From positions 1-48,481 of the forward strand of contig CAKUXR010000023.1 of the NCBI GenBank assembly GCA_934700615.1: 48,481 nucleotides of DNA, in the 5' to 3' direction. The position numbers and the translations under genes were made by a program. Below the pieces are notes generated by a model. That model made no database searches and was not told the origin of the DNA. It saw nothing but the letters and a program-made list of their open reading frames with translations. Source of the stretch: an uncultured Bacteroidales bacterium. GTDB lineage: Bacteria > Bacteroidota > Bacteroidia > Bacteroidales > UBA932. Below are positions 45,606 to 48,481 of this stretch, in pieces (the stretch's first letter is position 1; each line of letters begins with the position of its first letter).

Positions 45606-45694
45606 AAAACGGTGTAAGAAAACGTCATTTTTTGCACCGTTTTGAAAAATTTAGAAAAACGGTGCAAAATTGGGCCGATATTTACACCGTTTTT
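45606..45694. repeat. Four alternating copies of AAAACGGTG(T/C)AA
   Basis: Copies at 45606-45617 (+), 45628-45643 (-), 45655-45669 (+) and 45681-45694 (-) form two nested dyads. The inner pair TTTTGCACCGTTTT/AAAACGGTGCAAAA flanks GAAAAATTTAG-like DNA. The array ends about 50 bases from the tRNA-Arg terminator. It could be a set of protein-binding sites or a replication or partition-like site. Confidence 0.65.
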
Positions 45695-45740
45695 CCACCT
45701 GCCACCTGAACTCACGGGATATTCGTGCTGGACAAAGCAT

Positions 45741-45776
45741 AAAAAAAGTTTCCGAAGAGAAATCTTCGGAAACTTT
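45741..45776 (-). terminator. Terminator of the rplS-tRNA-Arg unit
   Basis: A perfect 14-base stem (AAAGTTTCCGAAGA, GAAA loop on the plus strand) is followed on the minus strand by seven T. It starts two bases after the tRNA 3' end. Confidence 0.9.
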
Positions 45777-45777
45777 G

Positions 45778-45851
45778 TGATCCCAATAGGATTCAAACCT
45801 ATAACCTTTTGATCCGTAGTCAAATGCTCTATTCAATTGAGCTATGGGACC
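45778..45851 (-). tRNA. tRNA-Arg (anticodon ACG)
   Basis: On the minus strand the gene starts GGTCCCATAGCTCAATTGAA. It has a D-arm, the anticodon stem TTTGA/TCAAA with loop CTACGGA (anticodon ACG) and a T-arm with GGTTTGAATCC-type loop. A seven-pair acceptor closes with TGGGATC (one G-U), and A is the discriminator base. CCA is not encoded. It reads CGU and, after deamination of A34, other CGN arginine codons. It lies 27 bases after rplS on the same strand and before a terminator. Confidence 0.93.
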
Positions 45852-45855
45852 ATTT

Positions 45856-45871
45856 CAGGTCTAAAGACCTG
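45856..45871 (-). promoter_or_regulatory. Short hairpin between rplS and tRNA-Arg
   Basis: CAGGTC-TAAA-GACCTG is a perfect 6-base stem in the 27-base spacer. With no U run it looks more like a processing signal between mRNA and tRNA than a terminator. Confidence 0.35.
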
Positions 45872-45878
45872 TATTATA

Positions 45879-46265
45879 CTACTCGGTAGCGCCCTCTTCT
45901 TTAAGAGCAACGAGCTTCTTCTCCTTAATTCTAGCCTTCTTACCAGAAAGGTTTCTGAGGTAGAAGATTCTAGCTCTGCGGACGTGGCCGACCTTGTTAA
46001 CTTCGATAGAATCGATGAATGGAGACTGGAATGGGAAAATTCTCTCAACACCTACACCACCGGAAATCTTTCTTACTGTGAAAGTCTTGGTGAATGGAGT
46101 AGCACCGCTGATCTGGAGAACCACACCTCTAAACTTCTGAAGTCTCTCTTTGTCACCCTCTTTAATTCTGTAAGTTACGGTAATTGTATCACCGCCTTTG
46201 AACTTAGGGTATGAAGCAGCTTTCTCGTTTACAAAAGCCTGCTCTACTACTTTTATCAAATCCAT
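45879..46265 (-). CDS. rplS: 50S ribosomal protein L19
   Basis: The 128-residue protein matches L19 along its length: FKGGDTITVTYRIKEGDKER, QKFRGVVLQISG, TFTVRKISGGVGVERIFPFQSPFIDSIEV and GHVRRARIFYLRNLSGKKARIKEK. L19 lies at the 30S-50S interface. The promoter at 46339-46369 is excellent, as expected for a highly expressed gene, with a leader of about 68 bases. The tRNA-Arg gene directly downstream shares the transcript. Confidence 0.97.
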   Translation of the reverse strand: MDLIKVVEQAFVNEKAASYPKFKGGDTITVTYRIKEGDKERLQKFRGVVLQISGATPFTKTFTVRKISGGVGVERIFPFQSPFIDSIEVNKVGHVRRARIFYLRNLSGKKARIKEKKLVALKEEGATE

Positions 46266-46338
46266 TTCTAATCAATTTTAAAGCGCAACGTTACCTTTAA
46301 CTCAACGATTGTAAGAGGTTGCTTTGTTAATGGGATTG

Positions 46339-46369
46339 CAAAGGTAAGAACTATTTTTTAATCTGCAAA
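46339..46369 (-). promoter_or_regulatory. Promoter of rplS
   Basis: On the minus strand TTTG (46369-46366) and TACCTTTG (46346-46339) are separated by exactly 19 bases, the ideal Bacteroidota -33/-7 spacing. This is the best promoter in the window. Confidence 0.85.
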
Positions 46370-46395
46370 CTTTTTTGACAAAATTTTCACAAATT

Positions 46396-46482
46396 TCAGA
46401 AATTCTCCTTCATCTTATCGAAAAGGTTCTTGTCTTCCCTGCTGAGATTCGGCACGAACGATTCGCTCTGGCGCATTGACTC
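46396..46482 (-). pseudogene. 3' remnant of a dnaJ-like gene
   Basis: The minus strand encodes 28 residues before a stop: ESMRQSESFVPNLSR, then EDKNLFDKMKENF. Bacteroidota DnaJ proteins end in a similar way, with a short SPNF-x-P type segment and a final FFD/EKMKD/EFF helix. The frame upstream (GKSKKLPRATAA) does not look like DnaJ and soon hits stops, so the rest of the gene is missing here. It abuts the broken regulator gene at 46529. The identification rests on a short match remembered from the family, so it is tentative. Confidence 0.45.
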
Positions 46483-46528
46483 GGCAGCGGTTGCTCTGGG
46501 GAGTTTTTTGCTTTTTCCAGGTAGTTTT

Positions 46529-47604
46529 CTATTTCTTTACTACCCAGGAACCGCACTTGTCACCACCAGGTCTTTCCAATTTGCCAGACTTTTTCAAAGC
46601 CGTGAAATGATACTTAGCCCCATCGTAAGTAAGTCCGCATAAATCAGCGACTTCCTTAATGGTAAGAGTTGGTGAGGAACTCAGGATACGGAGTATCTTG
46701 TCCTTCATTTTCTGGGTAGTTTTCTGGGTAGTTTCGGACGCAGTACTACCCACATCACCATCTGCCTTCCGCTTGATGGAAGTCCCTATCTTCGGCCGCC
46801 AGAAAGTAACTTCGGAACACATTACGTCTGTCATGACCTCAACTTTCTCACCTGTCAGACGTTCCCAGGAGTAGATCTTATCCATTCCATAGCCGGCATT
46901 GTCAGAAATCTTCGTGTATCGGAACAACTTCAGTAGAGAAGGGTTGCGAGGTGCCGACTGATAACGGTCTCGCAGGTGCATCATATCAACGACAAATTTG
47001 CCTGGGTTTTGAAAACTGATGCGATTGTCGAACACGCGTACAGTAGGATGCATTGGGGAGAAGTAATCGGCATGGGAGCACATGTTGACAAGACCTTCTC
47101 TCAAGGCATATAACTGAGACTCATCTTCCGGAGCAAAGCCGTCTGGCCGGGGCGAGAACGGTGCTGCATCCACATGAAGTCTCAAGCGCTGAAAGATGGC
47201 CTCATAGCAGTCCCAAATGTTATCCAATTCAAGAAGCCGATAAGAGAAACGTACCGCTGCATCACTATACGAATTTCCAGGAATCTCAATGTAATCCACC
47301 CAGAAATTATTCACATACTTGCGTACAACCTCATTTTGGCCCAGCATCAACAGACCCGCGTATGTAAGCACGCCATCACGGGTAATGCCAGTATATTCGC
47401 AGAACTTGTCATCATCAAACTTGTTTGCCCTGAACTCAGGATTGAATGTCCGGATATAACGCCTATACGAGGCAAATGACGCAGCATTCAGGTCTGCAAC
47501 AGTTCGACATCGACCCTCTTCTCCGACTGCGTGCCAAATGCCTGGTCCCAGTACATGGCGGCAATCTCCATATCAGTTGCCCGCTGGTCACCTGAGCCGC
47601 TACG
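46529..47604 (-). pseudogene. Truncated, frameshifted ATP-binding transcriptional regulator (AlbA_2/HATPase_c_4 type)
   Basis: The intact 3' part (from 47371) has a HATPase_c_4-like region (LREGLVNMCSHADYF, RISFQNPGKF, LLKLFRYTKISDNAGYGMDKIY) and a C-terminal winged helix (ILRILSSSPTLTIKEVADLCGLTYDGAKYHFTALKKSGKL). The frame continues upstream as ASYRRYIRTFNPEFRANKF to about 47487. There a one-base loss shifts into SGSGDQRATDMEIAAMY and DVELLQT. The N-terminal AlbA_2 domain is absent, cut off by the ISAs1-like fragment near 47604. Such genes belong to mobile or defence-rich accessory regions; this copy is probably dead. Confidence 0.65.
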
Positions 47605-48132
47605 GACAAGGAGAACGAGATACCTGCCAAACCCCGCCTGCTCGACAGGCTTGACATAGAGGGGGCTGTGGTGTCGATCGATGCCGCGGGTACCCAGACG
47701 GCCATCGCGGAGCGCATATTGGAGGGCAACGCACACTACTTCCCCGCTGTCAAGGACAACCAGCCGTCCCTGCGGGAGGCCGTCAGGTACGCGTTCCGGT
47801 GTGGGAGCGTCACGGACACCTCATCGGAGATGGAGACCGGCCACGGGCGTGTGGAGGAGAGGGTCTGCCGGATAGCCTCCGCCGATAGCATGGAGGACGA
47901 GGCCGTCCTCTCCAGGTGGCCCGGCGTCAGGACCGTCGTGGACGTGACCTTCAAGGAGGATGCCTGCCGCGCCAGAAAAGGCTTCGCGGCACAGAACTTC
48001 TCCACCGTCAGGAAGGCGGCGCTCCAGATTGTCAAGGCGCACAGCGACAACAGAAGCATACGGAAAAGGTTGTTCAGGGCATCACTCTCACAGGACTATC
48101 TTCTGGAACTGCTTAGGGGCGCTAGAATTTGA
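47602..48132 (+). pseudogene. ISAs1-family transposase, 5'-truncated
   Basis: Reading from 47602 the protein begins TDKENEIPAKPRLLDRLDIE and continues VVSIDAAGTQTAIAERILEG and YFPAVKDNQPSLREA. Then come ETGHGRVEERVCRI and the C-terminal RKAALQIVKAHSDNRSIRKRL. These are the C-terminal half motifs of ISAs1 (H-repeat-associated) transposases, including the DDE Asp in SIDAAGT and the HGRVE block. About half of the usual ~370 residues is present. An in-frame TGA lies just upstream (47593) and the N-terminal catalytic part is missing, so the fragment cannot transpose by itself. Confidence 0.75.
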
Positions 48133-48261
48133 TGCGGTTGCCCCCCTGTGCGTGTCCTTTCATGGGAACGGCGACTTGCAGGTTGATTGGAGATGGGGTG
48201 AATAGCATGTTGGAACTATCATTGGAATGGAAAAAAATGCGTAAAAAGTGATAAAAAACAA

Positions 48262-48298
48262 CTATCCCTGATTTTGTGACATACAAAATCAGGGATAG
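48262..48298. terminator. Bidirectional terminator
   Basis: CTATCCCTGATTTTGT (48262-48277) pairs perfectly with ACAAAATCAGGGATAG (48283-48298), a 16-base stem, with GTTTTT on one side and an A-rich run on the other. It separates the transposase fragment from the gene on the minus strand. Confidence 0.88.
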
Positions 48299-48327
48299 CC
48301 GTTTTTACCTGTTTTTGACCAATCGTC

Positions 48328-48481
48328 CTATTTTTTCAACGACGGTGTGGAGTCCGGGGTGAAGTCGTTGGTGGAGTTGTTGGTGTCGGTCAGCTTGCCG
48401 TCATTGCCTCTCTTGCGGAGGACGGACTTGCCGTAGCGCTCAGGGTCCTTGTCGATCTTGCCGCAGTGTGTCCAGCCGGCG
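48328..48481 (-). CDS. C-terminal end of an unknown protein (possibly DUF4876 type), partial
   Basis: The last 50 codons of a gene enter from the right edge of the window and end at a TAG (48328-48330). The visible residues (AGWTHCGKIDKDPERYG, then KSVLRKRGNDGKL, TDTNNSTNDFTPDSTPSLKK) recall the end of DUF4876 surface proteins of Bacteroidota, but the match is from memory and short. The terminator at 48262-48298 closes the transcript. Confidence 0.6.
   Translation of the reverse strand, partial: AGWTHCGKIDKDPERYGKSVLRKRGNDGKLTDTNNSTNDFTPDSTPSLKK

Overview
The window looks like a chromosomal segment of a Bacteroidales (Bacteroidota) bacterium, probably an uncultured gut or rumen lineage. The signs are promoters of the TTTG-N19/20-TAnnTTTG type (best at 46339-46369 and 4251-4282), near absence of Shine-Dalgarno sites, and families typical of the phylum: FISUMP, PCMD, DUF2795, golvesin-like amidase, flotillin with an NfeD partner, and a RAYT transposase. 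The coding content mixes housekeeping genes with several repeat-rich accessory islands.

Layout. 1-7357: DUF2795 protein, folE, mgsA, an XRE regulator, a flotillin/NfeD operon (minus strand), a methyltransferase and a large EF-hand-like membrane protein. 7394-9012: a terminator, then a RAYT (REP-associated tyrosine transposase) gene bracketed by two 202-bp inverted-ended repeats. 9191-18248: an AraC regulator, an acyl-CoA synthetase, a SNF2 helicase, an SDR/aldehyde dehydrogenase/lysoplasmalogenase operon and a META lipoprotein. 18644-25386: an island in which two almost identical Rpn nuclease genes flank a giant coiled-coil FISUMP lipoprotein whose signal peptide is put out of frame by a G8 tract. 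25425-27328: a PCMD lipoprotein with an outer-membrane barrel protein. 27671-31913: parE, acyltransferase and a second acyl-CoA synthetase in one tight operon. 32017-34872: an MBL hydrolase and a TPR protein. 35168-44707: an M28-like peptidase; an operon of ABC exporter, CBM9/VanZ fusion, golvesin-type amidase and cysteine desulfidase; then a Stealth phosphotransferase. 44708-45777 has no gene but holds large hairpins and nested repeats. 45778-46265: tRNA-Arg and rplS. 46396-48481: the 3' remnant of what looks like dnaJ, a broken ATP-binding regulator, an ISAs1-like transposase fragment and the end of an unknown gene.

How the parts work together. Several genes act on lipids and the envelope: two acyl-CoA synthetases, a PlsC-like acyltransferase, a lysoplasmalogenase with a fatty-aldehyde-type dehydrogenase and an SDR, flotillin/NfeD, and an MsbA-like exporter next to a cell-wall amidase. 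The SDR-ALDH-lysoplasmalogenase operon could turn ether-lipid aldehydes into fatty acids that the acyl-CoA synthetases reactivate; this is inference.

Most unusual signals: (1) the out-of-frame poly-G tract in the Rpn-flanked surface lipoprotein, which suggests phase variation; (2) the heptamer GTCAATG/CATTGAC, far more common than chance, in several reading frames and between genes; (3) a ~160-bp palindromic element in three copies with an invariant apical hairpin and compensated stems; (4) the RAYT with its 202-bp repeats. Everything was read by eye, without database searches.
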